From NCBI GenBank assembly GCA_032871835.1, contig CM065299.1:83953652-84017651 (forward strand): DNA of 64,000 nt, given 5' to 3'. Source of the DNA: Dipteronia dyeriana. Lineage: Eukaryota > Streptophyta > Magnoliopsida > Sapindales > Sapindaceae. The notes beneath the pieces are model-generated. The model did no database searches, was not told the origin of the DNA, and worked only from the letters and a program-made list of their open reading frames with translations. Below are positions 23,490 through 35,405 of this stretch, piece by piece (position 1 is the stretch's first letter; the number at the start of each line of letters is the position of its first letter). Made by a program: the position numbers and the translations under genes.

Positions 23490-24669
23490 CTAATGATTAA
23501 TTACACAATTAAAAAATCTAATTATTTAATTAACATAATCATTAGCATTCACTAATTAAATAATCTCATTATTTAATAAATTTCCGAATAGATACGAGTC
23601 ACTTTCGTAACACAATTAATTGGACAATCCAATCAATTACCCGCGACCCTTGTTACCTAAATTGATCAGGCTAGCAAGGGGGTCTAATAGAATCACAGTA
23701 TTTAGAGATCCAATAATCCTCAAAATCATTAATTAAACTCTTTAATTAATATTCTTTGATTATTAACTCCGGTGTTATTCCACTAAAAACCTGAAGCTGC
23801 ACTCTCTCAACTGCAGACGCTTTTACACAAATCGATACAACTCGGTGTCCATCGATATAGCTATTACACACGGTGTGATCCTCCACTGTAGTTCAAAATT
23901 AGAGTGGGGTCATAATGTCCGTTATACCCCTCTAATTACATATATCCTTTAATTATCGTTGATTCTCTAAAGGAAAATAAATCCTATTTCCTCACGAAAT
24001 TAGGAGAGCGCTCATATTGTCCAAGCCCCGAATCAACCCTTAAATGAACTACCATCTACTTCTCACAAGAAGGAGTGGATTCCACTATTGTGTACAAACC
24101 TTTCCAGCCACAAGCCAAACCACAATCCTAACATACGGAGTATATTGATCAAGAAAAGCATCCGACCTTACCCATGGTATATCAAAGACCACGATCTAAC
24201 ATGAAGGAGTCGAAAAGACACTCAGGATTAATATCACCCATATATAGCCATCATTAGTTGATATATATGAATCTCATCGGTAAACGGATCTTGGTGTGAG
24301 ATTCATATAGATCATGACCCAGTCCTATATGATCACATCATACAAGATGCCTCCATTTCCATATCTCATATGAATGATACATGATAGAATCACCATACAT
24401 TACAGAATGGACAACAGCTATAGATTAACCACAAATAAAGTACCCAACTTTATTTGCTATCTATGGACTCTTTAGATTGCACGTCTCTTACTGTATCCAT
24501 CCATATAAGACACTCATATACACAGTTCGAGATTACATCCGGCAATCTAAGATGTTTATATATGCACAAGTTGTAAAATAAACAACATAACAAGAATGAA
24601 TTGAACTTTTATTTTATTTATTTCATAAATCCATTTCCAAGTTATATCTTTAGGGCATAAACCCCAACA
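23490..24669 (-). repeat. Copia-type LTR, solo or truncated
   Basis: On the minus strand it starts TGTTGGGGTTTATGCCC followed by TAAAGATATAACTTGG, a start common to a family of plant copia LTRs. About 1.18 kb extends to near 23490, where similarity to copy B stops. The inner end could not be fixed: no CA end with a matching 5-bp duplication and no primer binding site was found, so it may be a truncated LTR or a recombination junction. Confidence 0.6.
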
Positions 24670-26140
24670 TCAACTAGTTCGGGGAGGAGGGGCGTCACTA
24701 CTGCTCGTTTCAGCCTACCCAGCAGGAACCATCAAAGAGTCATCGTCTGACTTGTAAACATGTTCCACCAAGTCATGTTCAAGGGGAGCAACACCTAAAG
24801 CAACCTAATCGACGACCGCCTTTCTACTCACCCGATCAAGATTTTTAGCCTTTTTGGCTTTCTCACCAGCGACGATGTCCATTTCGTATACAAGAATAAA
24901 AACACAGAGAAAAGCAGTAAGAAAAAATACATACAATGAAAGCTATGAGGTATATAACAAGGACCTATGACGTTTGCATCGGGTAGATATTTTGGGATAA
25001 AGTCTCAATTCAATCAACTCCTTTTCAGCGTACAAATTTTGGCAGTCCCTGACCTCCCAGGAAGTCTGTGCAGCCTTAACAACTGAGTTAGCCTAGTCTC
25101 GGGTCATCATGGGCGTAGCCTTGTTCCATAGTTTGAGGCTATAAAAATGGCTCAGGATACCGATCTGAGCCAACCGGTGGGTAGAATTAACCGCCACAGT
25201 CTCACCCCAGTCGCCACTAACAAGAACCGGTTATTCTTCCAGTATTTTTTCAACGAAGGGAACCCCTAGATAAAGCCCTTGTGGTCTTTATGTATATTAG
25301 AGGTAGGTTTTTTAATGTAACCATGGGGAATCCAGTTGCTCGGAGAGGTCGATTGAAGATAGAAGGTGCTATAGTATCAGATCGTCCCAGGGTGTAGAAG
25401 TTGTATATCTACTAGGGGGATCGAGAGGTACTTGGCCATGATCTTCTTCCGTAGGTGCCATAAATTGATCAACACCCTGTATGAGTTAGGGGTCAGCTAA
25501 GCAGGGGTAGTCCCCGCAACTGCTAAGAATTGAGCGATGGGTAAATTGACCCCAGAGGACAACATGGCCTCTTAAACGGTAACTACACCGGGATGAAGAT
25601 TCCATACAGCATGATCACCGCTATAAGACAATCGTACCAAATGTGGAAGGTCAAATCAATCTCGGAACTTATGAAGTTCATCAGCAGTCACCATATTTAT
25701 TTCGTAATCAAAAGCATAAGGGTGATCCACAGTAATCTTAAACATACGCGCACATCGTTCCCTCAGAACCTCCTTCATCTTTAGCTTCTGTGAGACTATC
25801 TTCAAATTGCTTGCTAGTTGGGCGGCTTCTATGGGTGAAGCTCATGTGGTCTGACGAGAACTAGTTCTCTTTGACATATCTAGGTAAACATCAGCAGAAG
25901 CAGAAGTAGGAGGGTTAGCAGATGGAGGAACAATCTTAGAATGAGCCACGAAGTAATCTAAATCTAAAGCAATAGGCTGAAACGAACGGGTGTATGCATG
26001 AAAGTGACCCCAAAGTTTGTACTTAAGCCTAGTGATATTCTCATTATCGCCAGCCTAAATGGCTTGCATGAGAAGTTCAAAATATCGATAACGAAGAATT
26101 GGATCCATACCTGGAATGTTAATGAAGGCGATGAGAACAT
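24670..26140 (-). pseudogene. Plant transposon gag-like protein, broken
   Basis: On the minus strand, from an ATG near 26140 or 26108, one main frame can be followed for over 300 codons despite at least eight stops. Recognisable segments are MDPILRYRYFELLMQAI, YEINMVTADELHKF, LHPGVV...EAMLSSGVNLPIAQFL, LTPNSYRVL, KKYWKNNRFLLV, then after an intron-like gap MDIVAGEKAKKAKNLDRV and a final SSSDAPPP. The LHPF..LL...-QL.PN...-F and WK.RFF.V pattern resembles the plant 'putative gypsy-type transposon' family (PF04195). That assignment is from memory of the pattern and is uncertain. Many stops sit where CAG, CAA or TGG would fit, as expected from C-to-T decay. The final TGA (24670-24672) abuts the LTR at 24669. 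Confidence 0.55.
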
Positions 26141-26250
26141 AAACAATTCGTAAAGAAAGGAAGGAAGCGAAATAAAGTTTAAAGAAAAGAAATTAGGGTT
26201 TCTTTTGTGAAGAGAATCTATGAAGTCGTAAGAGGGAAATGAAGAGTTTT

Positions 26251-26263
26251 GAATTATATATAG
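26251..26263 (-). promoter_or_regulatory. TATA box upstream of the gag-like pseudogene
   Basis: Minus strand CTATATATAATTC, about 110 bases before the first in-frame ATGs, followed by a pyrimidine-rich leader with AAACCCTAATTTC, a usual look for plant 5' UTRs. Confidence 0.45.
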
Positions 26264-26329
26264 AAATGAGTGATGTCATCAGAGTACACACACGTCACCA
26301 GACGAGAATAGAAATAGGTAAGAGTTTTA

Positions 26330-26639
26330 TTTAATTACGGGACTTTCCTTACTTGTACAACAACAATTAGGGTTTTGTGCATGTATAAATAGACCCAAAA
26401 AACACCTACAAAGGGTTGAATGTCAATTAAGCATAGAAGAGAGCAAGCGAGATTGTGTGTGTAAATTTTTATCGACTTAGTGGATTCTTTTTTCTCTTGC
26501 CGTTATCGGCAACCGTGAATGTTTCCCCATCTTGGGGTTTTACCAAGTAAAATCTTGTTTCTTTTTGCTTTTAGTTTATTTTGATTTACATTTTGATTCC
26601 TTATTCATATTACATGCTTGACGAGTGGTTAATCCAAAA
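26330..26639 (+). other. Promoter/LTR-like fragment
   Basis: TATAAATA at 26383-26390 on the plus strand, then a leader with a short hairpin-like TTGCCG-TTATCGGCAA and TTTCCCCATCTTGGGG, then T-rich sequence ending TTACATGC. This resembles the R-U5 end of a copia LTR but has no matching internal region; copy B of the duplication begins right after it. No gene seen. Confidence 0.35.
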
Positions 26640-27710
26640 ATCATCGTTAACAAAAGGCAATATAGTTTGCCTCATGGTCCTCATCATCCGAGGATCCTTA
26701 TCTGTCTTCCAAGTCATCACTATCACTTCACATGACAACTATTGCTTTTCCTTTCTTTTTCTTCTTCAAATTTGTACACTCAAGAGCAATGTGACCATAT
26801 CCATTATATTTGAAGCATTGAATACCCTACTAAGAATCCTTCTCTTAGGTTTTCTCCATCTTCTTGAAGGGAGTCTTCTTCTTCAAATCATGTCCTTTGA
26901 GTCCATGACCTTTCTTCTTAAACTTAACAAACTTCTTGAACTTTTTCACCGTGAGGGACATCTCCTTATCCAAGTCTTCCTCCTCATTCTCTACTTCGGA
27001 GGTCTTTAAAGATATGCTCTTTTTCTTCATTGGAGGTGTAGGTGTATGAGTCCACCTAGATTCATAAGCTAAAAGTCTTCCAATGACTTAACTTGGCTTC
27101 ATTGTCTTGTGGTCACTATTCTCCACATATGCTGTCACCTAAGATTCAAACCTTACTGGAAATGACCTCATAATTTTTTGTGTGATCCTCCTATCCGAAT
27201 ATGGGTCACCTAATTGATGGCTTTGATTGACGATGTCTATCAACTCCACTTGAAAGTCATTAAAGCACTGATGCTCCTCCATCATAACCATCACAAATTT
27301 CATTTGTAAGACTCAGAGTTTGGAATCCTTGACTACTTCGGTTCTTTCATGACATGTCTCTAGAATCTCTAATGCCTCATTTGCATTTGTAGTAATTTGG
27401 ATCAACTTGTATTGATTATCATCCATGGCACAAAGAGTGGCATGCATTGCCTTGTTGTTCCACTTGGAAGCTTCAAATTCTTATTTGCTCTATTGAAACT
27501 TAGGCTTAGAGAATTCATTTCCTTCTTTAGTGGTCATTTTATGAGGAGTGTAGCCATCTTCAATTGCCTTCCGAGCACGCTCATCTATTTAGCAAAGATA
27601 AGACTCCATCTCCCTTTTCCATGAGGCTTAGTTAACCTCACTGAGCAAAGGGGGTCTTGTGCTTGAGTCTCCCTCATGTCCACCTCCATTCCCACTCAAA
27701 GTGATTGGGG
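26640..27710 (-). pseudogene. Ty1/copia-type gag remnant (copy B)
   Basis: Copy B partner of the remnant at 1-962 and more complete. Read on the minus strand, it shows the gag order: NNKAMHATLCAMDDNQYKLI, LEILETCHE..-EVVKDSKL, VELIDIVNQSHQLGDPYSD, IMRSFPVRFESKVTA, LKTSEVENEEEDLDKEMSL, the basic KKFKKFVKFKKKGHG, and a knuckle-like CFKYNGYGHIALEC lacking the second Cys. The start codon seen in copy A is changed here (ATG to TTG), and several stops interrupt the frame. It is followed on the left by unrelated sequence near 26640. Confidence 0.75.
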
Positions 27711-27807
27711 AACATGAATGAGATGCAAATGTAATGCAACAAACAGATATGCAAAATTGCAAGACACATAAAACAAGAGTTTGGATCACCTAATTATGTC
27801 TAGGAAC

Positions 27808-27822
27808 CCTTTTGATACCAAT
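27808..27822 (-). other. Primer binding site of minus-strand copia element (copy B)
   Basis: Minus strand TTGGTATCAAAAGG beside the LTR end CTTTCA, equivalent to 1070-1084 in copy A. Confidence 0.55.
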
Positions 27823-28819
27823 TGAAAGTAAACTTAAACGTGTGTCTAAATAACCTAAAGGGGTTTAATAGGGTTTATCCAAATTAATCGCCAATCTTTT
27901 CGGTTAATCAATATTAATCTTAAAGAATCACCCCAAAACAAATATACAACAAATTCAGGTAAAATGTGGAGTATAAATGACATTTGGATTTACGTGGAAA
28001 ACCTTCGACAAGGTAAAAACCAGGAGATTAGCTAATGCTATCCAGTCAAACCCCCAAATCCACTATTTGCAAAACGATTACAACCTAGGTTGACCATATC
28101 ACACATAAATGGTTACTAATCCACTTTTGCTCCCTGTATGCATTTAATAGTGATTTTAGGCTCTTGATTGCATACTACAAAAGGTACATACAAGACTTAT
28201 CTCATAAGGAAAGAGATATACAACCTGATGTGAATATGAGACAATTCTAAATGCCTAAATGCTAGTTTAATACATTTAATGCTTATCTAATCATGAATGA
28301 ATGATTCAAACAATCCTAGATATCATGTTGCTATATGACATACAAATAACTTAGCTATATGAAATAAAAGTACACCTAAATGCAATTAGGGGTGGGCACG
28401 GTTCTGTTCGGTTCGGTTTTGACTAAAACCGAACTGAACCGAAAATATTTCGATTTACCAAAAAGTGAACCGGTTTAAACCGAATAAGAAATGGTAACCG
28501 AACTGAACTGAACTGATTTGAATCGGTTCGGTTCATTTCGGTTTTGGGCCTAATAGGCCTTTTTTTAATTAATGGGCTAAATGAGTTTTTTTAATAATTT
28601 TTTACCTTTAATGGACTATTGTTAGTTGTTACCTTGTTGGATTCTAATTTTGGATACATGTTTGATAAATTTTACTAGCCCAAACCCAAATCAAACATAA
28701 CTAATAATATTTAAGTAATACTTCATTAAAAAAATCACAAATTAAATAAACATGAAATTACATACTACAAACATATCTCCATATAAGACATACATCACTT
28801 CACAAGTGACATACAATTA

Positions 28820-30570
28820 AAATGTCCAATATAAAAACTTTAAATCATAAATTTCATCAAAACTAGATGGTTGCATGAACTGATTGGAGTCTCTCCTTGC
28901 AAGATAGGCAGCAGCTTGTGCAGCAGCAATTGCATTCTTAGCTGATTCAGCAGCTGATGTTGTGTCTTCAAAATACATACTGCGCCCTTATCTTTCACTC
29001 GCTGATCTGCCATCAATAACCAGAATAAGTTAATAGACATTTAGTGGTTAGACTTCATCATCTATCGGTACATATTAGATTGATTTAATCACCTGATAGT
29101 TGGCTTGTTTGGCTCAACAGACTGAACTGGTATGTTCTTCACGGGTAAGCTGGAAGCACTAACAAAAGCATGTGGTCCTTCCTGATCAAAGGAACAACAT
29201 ATAGAAATTTAGATGACCAATAAAATTGAAACTGACACTAGAAAGAAAAAGAGAGAGAGAGATAGACAGAGGAACGCACAATTGGTTCTTCTCGAAGCTT
29301 GAGAAGCTCTGTTTCTGATTCAGTTGTGTCCCAGTCAATTTGGTATTCTTTTGCTATTTCTTTCATCACTTTCAATTTTACTTGTCCAGTCGGGGTTCTA
29401 ACAGAGAGCTTCTCGATGAACTGAAAGTAAAAACAAGCAACATCAAGTACAGATATATGATCATAATTGTAAAATGTTAACAAGTACCACTACAAACTCT
29501 TGGAAATAACAAATTCAGTAAGGAGATTTGGACAACAAGAAATGTATCCCACCAGAATATCTATAAAAGAAAAATGTCTAAATAGAAAAATGAAACCAAT
29601 TGGTATCTACAAAAGTTCAAAGTCATGACATTGTTTGATTACCAATCGATTCACACCAGAACTGGGCCGTAGATCAATTGCAGCCGAAACAAAATCTTTC
29701 CCATATTTCTTCTCGAAAATATCCCTCATTGCCACTAATTCTGGAATTTCTGAGCACCTTGGGGCAGCTAATATCACACTGGCAATCCCTTCTTTTGGAT
29801 ATGCTGGGCATTCCCTGGAATAAATTGAGCAACATGTTAGAACAACACACAACAACATATACAGATGTGCTTCGTCCTTACAACGTGACAAAGATTTTGC
29901 AATCCTTTAACCTCACCTTCGCTTGGCAATGATGGAAAGTCTGGCCACAATCAATTCACAGAAGAGTTCAATAAACTCATTCGCAGCTAGAACATTCTGT
30001 TCCCGTATCACATGTTCAACCTACAAAATCAAAAAACACACTCATTGATGAAGACTGAGGAATCTAGAATCTATTAACCACACACAAGGCAATACGATTA
30101 AATCTATCAACCATTTTGTAAGGAAAAAAACAATAATCTTCCTTGAAGGGTAAAATTAATGCATACAATTCATTTGGTTCCCACAAAAAAAGAATCAAAT
30201 TTCCTCAAAAAAAAAAATGAATTTGCCAAATTTACCACAATTGAGATCCAATCATGATATCAAGTAACAATAGCTAGAACTTCATCACTTTTTTGCAACA
30301 AACAAACAAACAAACAGATTGCAATCAAAAGGACAACAATGTTTATCAGCAACGATCATGGAAGACTTTTCACTACAACCCATCAAAAAACCAATGAAAA
30401 AATTCAATCTTTTCTACTCTAACCAGCATATACATATATAAATTCAACAAATCCACAAAAATTTGTTATAATGGAAACCAAAAAAACAAATGGAAAAAGA
30501 AAAGAATGTACCTGGATACAAAGGAGACCAGATCGGTTCAGCAGAGACCACAACAGCCGACGGTGGTCAT
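28820..30570 (-). pseudogene. Captured IST1-like gene fragment (ESCRT-III associated)
   Basis: Minus-strand exons with good splice signals. They include 30032-29924 approx. (VEHVIREQNVLAANEF, FCELIVARLSII) and 29814-29650 (ECPAYPKEGIASVILAAPR, KYGKDFVSAAIDLRPSSG). Three more follow: 29422-29280 (FIEKLSVRTPTGQVKLKV, EIAKEYQIDW), about 29187-29098 (EGPHAFVSASSLP), and about 28990-28820 (SAAESAKNAIAAAQAAAYLA). Exon joints keep the reading phase where I checked them (for example AAGCGAAG/GGAATGCC and ATTG/TTCATCG). The IST1 domain binds ESCRT-III and Vps4 in endosomal sorting and cytokinesis. The domain's first helices and the long C-terminal tail of plant IST1-like proteins are missing, and the upstream exon near 30510-30570 is unrelated or unclear. 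Introns are retained, so capture was at DNA level. Whether it is transcribed is unknown. Confidence 0.8.
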
Positions 30571-30829
30571 CGAATGTGCAAAAAAAAATAAGACAAAAAC
30601 AAAAGTTACAAAATTACTTGTTTGAGGAAGAAAATAATTAACAAAATAAGAAAACAAGAAGAGATTTCAATCGAGTGAGTAGTGAAGTGACAAACCTTCT
30701 TTGAGGTTTGAGTTGAGACGAGCAGAGAGTCAACCGGTGAAGATGACCAGATCGGAGACGAACGGCACTCCGACAGAGATGTGAAGCTGAGATGACTAGC
30801 AAAGAGTGGAAACGAGCAGCGGTCAACTG

Positions 30830-31015
30830 AAAGAGAGGTGAGAATCGGTGAGAGGTGAGCAGCGGTGAGAGGTGAGCAGCGGTCGACTGAAAGAGAGGTG
30901 AGAATCGGTGAGAAGTGAGCAGCGGTGAGAGGTGAGCACTGAGCAGCGGTCGACTGAAAGAGAGTTGACCAGCGTCGCGGTGAGAGGTCAGAGGTGAGCA
31001 GCGAGGACTGAAAGA
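30830..31015 (+). repeat. Tandem repeats GGTGAGAGGTGAGCAGCGGT
   Basis: About three imperfect copies of a roughly 60-bp unit containing GAGAATCGGTGAGA, GGTGAGCAGCGGT and CGACTGAAAGAGAGGTG, inside the hAT-type element close to its right end. Confidence 0.85.
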
Positions 31016-31600
31016 GATGAAGAATGAAAGTCTGAAAGAAATGAAATTGGTTAGGGTTAGGGATTTAGGTTTTTTTTTTAACTTATATATACGGTTCAGC
31101 GGCTCAAACCGGTTTTTGATGAACCAAACCGGTTTGAACCGAATTTTTTTTTGGTTTTTTATTTTTTAAACCGGTTTGAACCTAACCGAACACCCATTTT
31201 TTGGTTCGGTTCGGTTCAGTTTCGAACCTAGTGCCCATTCCTAGATGCAATAGCTATCATAATACAACAACCCAGCAATCAACATAAAAACCACAACTTG
31301 TAATTTAAATCTTAGTCTAGATGCAAACAAGTCATAAAAAATTATTTCTTGTTAAGCAAGAACACAATAATGAATGAATATGGTGTTCTGCATACCTAGC
31401 CAAATATGTTGATAAAGAATCATACTGAAACACATCCTAGATGAAGCTAGATGATGCTTGTTCATGAATGAATGATGGGTGTTTGGGTTTGATCAATAAA
31501 AATTGAATCTTGCTAACTTTCCTTGCAAGTCACTTTTGAACTTTTTAAAGATGGAGTAAGATTGAATTCTGAAGCTCTAAGAAGGTAAAGAAAGGGAAAT

Positions 31601-31648
<48 letters not shown>

Positions 31649-32440
31649 GCCTCAGATGAAATGATGTTGTTTTGAAACCAGGAAACAAAATCCCATCATA
31701 ACCATTAGGTAGAGTGCAATTCGGGCAAGTTATCCTGACCGCGGTACATATAACAGTTCACCAACTGGACAACATCATGGTTGGGACAACTATGCATGCA
31801 AGTGCACTGGGCCATAAAACATGCAACCTAGTCCTTCTAGAGAATACCACGGTAGTGATCGCTGTGCAGGCCTGTGAAAAAGCCACGGATCCAACCACTA
31901 TAGGGACCACGGTTTAGGCAAGTGCATAGCCAGAGATCTGCACTGTGGTAAGAGAAAAATTCTTTTGTCCAAGGCAAACAAAACACACTAACCTAAATGC
32001 ATGATGTGCAAGTGTGGATTGTGATGAGAGGTATAAAATGTATCAAGACAAAGACATACAAAATATGCAATCAATAGAAATGTATACAAGTGAGTGTATG
32101 CTACTAATTCTCTTTAATTAGGAGTAGAGTCAAGTAATCTACCTTCTTTGAAGCACTTGGAGTCCAATAACATTGAAGACCTAATCTACCCATTACGATA
32201 TTTGAATCTAATTGTGATTTTATCAACGAAATAAGCCAATTATAAAATGAGACACTTACAAAGTGAAAAAAAGAAAGAAAGAAAAGAGTCTTGATATGTA
32301 AATGTAAAGTACTTACGAAGTAGAGTACAATTGTGAAGTACAAGTGTGTGTTAAAGTGATGCCTAGATGCTAGTGTGATGTTGTTTAGTAGAGCTTAGTA
32401 TAGGGTGTGTGAGTATATTTAAGCATGATTGGTGATCTTT

Positions 32441-33028
32441 GTACTCAAAGTTTCCATATTTCTTTTGTTCACCACATCTAACCCTGTGGCCCCATTACAA
32501 CCAAAGGGAAAATACCTTTTTGATTCATGATAAGTCTTGATTGGAAATGTATGTTGAATCTTTATCTTCCATGTTCATGACATAGTGATTTTTTTTAGGC
32601 TAGTTCACAGATATTTACGGTCTTTTGATATCCATTGTATGCAATACATTAGACTTTTATGCATAAATTCTATCTTTGCATACTTTGCACGAGTGTGAAC
32701 TTAGGACTCCGAGTGGAAAGAAGAGAGTGACTCCACGTGAGGATTAGAGTTGAAGCGAATTACGCTTAACGTGTGAGAGTTTCTCAATATGAGAACACTC
32801 TTATGTGTGGGAATCGTGATTGTGCAAGTTTCCCTTTAATGTCACTTTACATATGTCTACTTATCTCTATCACACATCCTTCCATCTCATTACTGGTTGG
32901 ACATGCGGCTATTTGAAATGTTTGTTTTGAGTCTAGGAAAATTTTAGATCTAGTCATTTTTTGTTAGTGTCCTACTTGTCTTGTCTTGAGTTTTGCTCAA
33001 GGACAGGCAAAGGTTTGGTTTAGAGGTT
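32441..33028 (+). repeat. 3' internal end of a gypsy-like element (copy B)
   Basis: Equivalent of 2860-3448, including GCTCAAGGACAGGCAAAGG and the purine-rich stretch before the LTR. Confidence 0.5.
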
Positions 33029-34600
33029 TGATAGAGCCAATAATGTTCTATATTTTAGCCCTCTTTCCATTCTTTGTCTCGTTTTTATGTGTTTTTATGT
33101 GTCTTATGGGCTTTTTTATAATATTTACAAGCAATTGGTATATTTCAAAAGTCAGAGTTTGAAAACTTGAAGTCGTACGGAAATAGGCCAAAATTACTAA
33201 AGAATTAAAGCTTTAGTGCACGAGCCTGCGTAGGTACCTTACCCTTGCTATACCCATGCATCAGAATACCCGCGCATTATCTGTGTACCAGAAATGCACC
33301 GGAAGATTTACTCCCAAAATTTCCTATAAGGCAAGTATTGCGCAGGTCCATACTAGTGCACTACCCGTACAAATACCAAAACCAGGGAGCAGATTAAAAG
33401 TATACGTGGGTACCTTACTCGTACACTATGTTTATCAGATATCACTGTATTAGAAAATCAAACCTATTTTGGGAATCCTTTTTAAGGATTTGTGTGTGAG
33501 ATCAAAAACACGCCCACACACACTTTCATTTTACATTTTCTCTCTCTAGATCTAAGGACATCTTCTCCCATAAATCAAAACCATTTCTCCATAAAATCCT
33601 TCACCAGATCACTTCATTTCTCATCCGTTTCCATCAAACTCTCAACCTATAACCAAATACCCATCAAGTAGCTGAACCTCTACACAGTTTAGAGAGGAAG
33701 AAGAGCTATGAGAATAGAGAAATCATCAAAGCTTCATGGGTTTAATCTCTATCTTGTCTCTTTTATCTTTTCATTGTAATTTTATGATGTGTAACTAAAC
33801 CCTTAATGGGAGTGATGTAATAATTTATGAATGATGGGTAATCCACTATATTCTTATTATTTGATTATTAAGTTTCATTCATTGTTTCTTAATTCAATTG
33901 ATTACTTCCTGAATTAAGTAGATATACCCTATCTTGGTTCTTGATAAGATCAATTTCTTTTTAGTTTTTAAAATTGGTTTATACATCTTCTTGGATTGAG
34001 TAGATATGTCCTCTCTTAAGTCAATTTAGATACCCACTTTTATGGTGTTAAATTGGAGGAATGGATGACTAGTAAAAATGCCATTCCTTTGCATTCTGGC
34101 TCCAATGGAAAGGGATGAGTTGTGGATATGTCCTTACAAGCCATCCCTAACCATTAGAATCTACCTAAGCTTAAAGAGGGATTTTCTCTTAAACAAACTA
34201 AGTAGCAATGTAGTAGATAGTTGGTGTGATAAGAGTCTTTAACTCTTTAAATCCGACCTAGTAGTCGCGAGTGAGCGTTGTTGACTCAAATAACCCCAAA
34301 AGGTTGATTAACCCTCAATAATCGGATAGCTTTGTAAAGGTTAAACTGATTGTCCATCGTATGTGTAGTGATTGCATCATCTCCCATCATCTTACCGTAT
34401 ATTATCTAATCATTCCATATTCGCATTAGCATTAATTTCATTTAGATTACTTTAGTAGTTAGTTGCGTTTTTAGCTTTTAATTTCCCAAACAAATCATTA
34501 CTTTAATTTTATTGCTTTTAATACTAGAGTTTAGTTTGGTCATAGTTATTCTCGCGATCCTTGTGGACGATACCCGACTTGCCATTATATTGTTTTTACA
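33029..34600 (+). repeat. Ty3/gypsy-like LTR, uninterrupted (copy B)
   Basis: 1572 bp from TGATAGAGCC to TTTTTACA, with TG...CA ends. The flanking purine tract on the left and the primer-site-like AATTTTGAGCGCTTTTTGGG on the right mean that internal sequence flanks the LTR on both sides. It contains the empty CAAAT target (34287-34291) of the copy A copia insertion. Confidence 0.5.
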
Positions 34601-35402
34601 AAACAATTTTGAGCGCTTTTTGGGATTTATAAATTTTGTTTGACAAGCTCATTTACATATACAAAATGACACTTGTCAAAAATCACTCATAGGTACTCTA
34701 ATTGTAAGTTGCGACTGTAATAAAAATGAAGGCAATTTACGAAGTTAAAATGGTTATACTAAAGTGTAACATCTATTTGTTCATTAGTACTATTATAATG
34801 AAGATTAAATGATACGAGTGATTGGTATTTGGAAAAGTAATAGCCTAATAGCTTGGTGATATATACAAAATTTACAAAACTATAATTATGTGTCGGATAT
34901 CAAATTAGGTCTAGCCACCCTATATTTACGCATTCAGCATAACAATGGAGAAGTAATGTGAGACAGAAAAAGCAAAAAAAAAAACTTATGTTTATATTTT
35001 CATTTAAGTATAACCATATAGGATGGATTTTATTTCGGCCAATCTTTGACAAGAATCATGATAGCGTAATCTATCATATTCTACTGTCCTCACCGAACTT
35101 CAACTCATATTCACTTGATAGATCCAAAAGGAGAACAAAAAGAAAATGAATGAGAGCATGAAAAAAGATAGCCTTGTCCTTCTCTTATTGTGGAAATATT
35201 TCTGGTTGGGTTTAATTATCTCCAACCAAACACCTTCAAGCAAAACAAAAAATAGAATATTAATTGAATATAGTTGTTACTTCATCCCCAACAACTAAGC
35301 ATTTATCCTAAAAACCCCTTATCATTAACAGTTGGCTTTAGAAGACCCCTAATAAAGTCTACTCTAAACTAAGCTCCACTACGCAAACTCTAATATAATC
35401 CC
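34601..35402. other. AT-rich DNA, no gene seen (copy B)
   Basis: Partner of 14891-15692. Only short frames. Confidence 0.6.
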
Positions 35403-35405
35403 TAA

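Larger units (their letters stand above)
1..23490 (+). repeat. Segmental duplication, copy A (left part cut by window edge)
   Basis: The order of features here recurs in the same orientation in copy B (26733-63440). Paired landmarks are: gag remnant 1-962 with 26640-27710; LTR start 1085 with 27823; gypsy LTR start 3449 with 33029; PIF MITE 15696 with 35406; hAT MITE 16625 with 36356; BAHD gene 20554 with 44555; PIF transposase 23105 with 62965. The homology ends on the right near 23490, where an LTR replaces it. The Ty1/copia element 4729-14574 is present only in this copy. Confidence 0.85.
28387..31243. mobile_element. hAT-type element carrying a host gene fragment
   Basis: 2857 bp. The ends TAGGGGTGGGCAC and (inverted) TAGGAATGGGCAC match at 11 of 13 positions. 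The flanking 8-bp duplications are AATGCAAT (28379-28386) and GATGCAAT (31244-31251). Copy A has the empty site with one GATGCAAT (1641-1648). Both subterminal regions are dense in CGGTTCGG / CCGAACCG words, as in hAT elements. Inside is a multi-exon IST1-like gene fragment with introns (minus strand) and no transposase, so it is non-autonomous and of the gene-capturing kind. Confidence 0.85.
27823..32440 (-). repeat. Copia-type LTR, minus orientation (copy B), split by hAT insertion
   Basis: Matches 1085-2860 of copy A. It is interrupted at 28387-31243 by a hAT-type element. A (TA)n run lies at 31604-31644. The right border is approximate. Confidence 0.5.

Noticed and set aside
23490..24669. 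Complete solo LTR with target duplication
   Set aside because: The start TGTTGGGG is clear, but no matching CA end with 5-bp duplication could be found, so it is listed only as solo or truncated.
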